From positions 1 to 5,856 of the forward strand of contig QHPA01000255.1 in assembly GCA_003218935.1 (NCBI GenBank): DNA of 5,856 nt, given 5' to 3'. How positions within the stretch are numbered: position 1 is the stretch's first letter; each line of letters opens with the position of its first letter. Below the pieces are notes generated by a model that was not told the origin of the DNA, searched no databases, and was given only the letters and a program-made list of their open reading frames with translations. This document shows, piece after piece, positions 5,244 to 5,856 of this stretch. This DNA comes from Verrucomicrobiota bacterium (GTDB taxonomy: Bacteria; Verrucomicrobiota; Verrucomicrobiia; Limisphaerales; AV2). Position numbers and translations under genes: made by a program.

Positions 5244-5856
5244 ATGCTCCTCCAAATCTTCTGTGCCGGCCTACTCGTGGGTCTGCTAAGCCTTGGGGTC
5301 GCCGGGTGCTCGAAGTCTCCGTCTCCGTCGGCATCAGTCGAAACAAAGGAGCCTCAACTCGCCGATCGCCCTCCCGCCACTCCTTGGTTTGAAGAAGTGG
5401 CTGCAAAAGCCAATTTTAATTTCCGCCATTTCTCGCGTCAAAAAAAGCGATTCTACATGCCGGAGATGGAAACGGGGGGTGTTGGTTTACTGGACTATGA
5501 TGCCGATGGTCTTTTGGATATTTACTGCGTTAACGGCGGTGCGCTGGATCCGGCCGCTACGAACCGTTCCGGCAACAGGCTCTATCGGAATCTCGGCAAC
5601 TGGAGGTTCGAAGACGTCACCGAGCGGGCTGGCGTTGGCGGTCATGGCGAATACGGCATGGGATGCGCCTGCGGCGATTACGACGGCGATGGGTGGATCG
5701 ACATCTATGTGACCAGCCTCGGTCGAAACACTCTTTACAGAAATAACGGGGACGGCACTTTTACCGATGTCACGGAACAGGCCGGCGTCGAAGGCAACTC
5801 CTGGAGCACCAGCGCCGCTTTTTTCGATTACGATGGAGATGGTTCCCTGGATCTGA
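5244..5856 (+). CDS. CRTAC1-family FG-GAP/VCBS repeat lipoprotein, 3' end outside window
   Basis: The 204 visible residues start with a lipoprotein signal: a short N-region, the hydrophobic stretch LLVGLLSLG, and lipobox V-A-G-C with the lipidated Cys at 22. A Ser/Pro-rich linker follows (about 23-47). After PWFEEVAAKANFNFRHFS come FG-GAP/VCBS-type repeats with calcium-binding DxDxDG loops: DYDADG (84-89), DYDGDG (145-150) and DYDGDG (195-200), each followed by xxDIY- or LDL-like strands. NTLYRNNGDGTFTDVTEQAGV (162-182) is diagnostic of the CRTAC1/ASPIC-UnbV family; the C-terminal UnbV part would lie beyond the window. The expected product is a surface or periplasmic beta-propeller, of unknown ligand. 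An in-frame GTG at 5184 would overlap the TPR gene, but the ATG at 5244 gives the clean lipoprotein signal, with AGGA about 12 bases upstream. The 44-base gap suggests an operon with the TPR gene. Confidence 0.9.
   Translation, partial: MLLQIFCAGLLVGLLSLGVAGCSKSPSPSASVETKEPQLADRPPATPWFEEVAAKANFNFRHFSRQKKRFYMPEMETGGVGLLDYDADGLLDIYCVNGGALDPAATNRSGNRLYRNLGNWRFEDVTERAGVGGHGEYGMGCACGDYDGDGWIDIYVTSLGRNTLYRNNGDGTFTDVTEQAGVEGNSWSTSAAFFDYDGDGSLDL

Noticed and set aside
5293..5712. Plus-strand frame of 139 codons inside the CRTAC1 gene
   Set aside because: Out-of-frame shadow; the frame from 5244 carries the lipobox and three DxDxDG repeats.
1..5856. CRISPR array, rRNA, phage, toxin-antitoxin or defence genes
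   Set aside because: No regularly spaced direct repeats, no RNA gene signatures, and no matching protein motifs in any frame I could read.

Overview
The window looks like chromosomal DNA of a Verrucomicrobia-type bacterium, most likely of the Pedosphaera/Limisphaerales kind. The grounds are gene content, not a database search: two tandem prepilin-like proteins with an N-terminal FTLIE methylation motif and a C-terminal H-X9-DG motif, and a TPR protein followed by a CRTAC1-type (FG-GAP/VCBS) lipoprotein. Both gene types are strongly expanded in Verrucomicrobia, Planctomycetes and relatives. Coding density is moderate, with intergenic gaps of about 180-220 bases.

Layout. Positions 1-573 (minus strand) hold the first 191 residues of a metallo-beta-lactamase-fold hydrolase of the UlaG/NAPE-PLD-like class; its 3' end lies outside the window. 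A good sigma70-like promoter for it lies at 597-625. The divergent gap to 786 also holds, on the plus strand, a small folded segment (640-683) and a strong intrinsic terminator (690-720) that has no plus-strand gene before it. This could be a leader/attenuator or a small RNA in front of the next gene. At 787-1350 is a gamma-class carbonic anhydrase-like hexapeptide-repeat protein. Two paralogous prepilin-like genes follow (1574-2431 and 2652-3572). Each is preceded, roughly 180-215 bases upstream, by a copy of the same short stem-loop element. The second ends in a textbook terminator (3600-3630).

From about 3640 to 3840 lies the left end of an IS200-type insertion sequence: palindromes, a leader that can hide the ribosome binding site, and the first ~28 codons of the Y1 transposase. 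It is fused in frame to a TPR protein whose own N-terminus is missing. The TPR frame then breaks at an A5 run near 4859-4864 and continues in the -1 frame to 5199, so the gene is best read as a chimeric, probably broken gene. It is followed 44 bases later by the 5' part of a CRTAC1-family lipoprotein gene (5244 to the window edge), probably its operon partner.

How the genes fit together. The two prepilin-like proteins are probable substrates of a prepilin peptidase and belong to the pseudopilin/type II secretion-like surface set. The TPR/CRTAC1 pair looks like an exported protein-interaction module. The carbonic anhydrase-like and MBL-fold genes appear to be independent housekeeping or accessory enzymes. 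I see no CRISPR array, tRNA, rRNA, phage or defence system. The most unusual features are the IS200-TPR chimera with its leader, and the duplicated element upstream of the prepilin genes.
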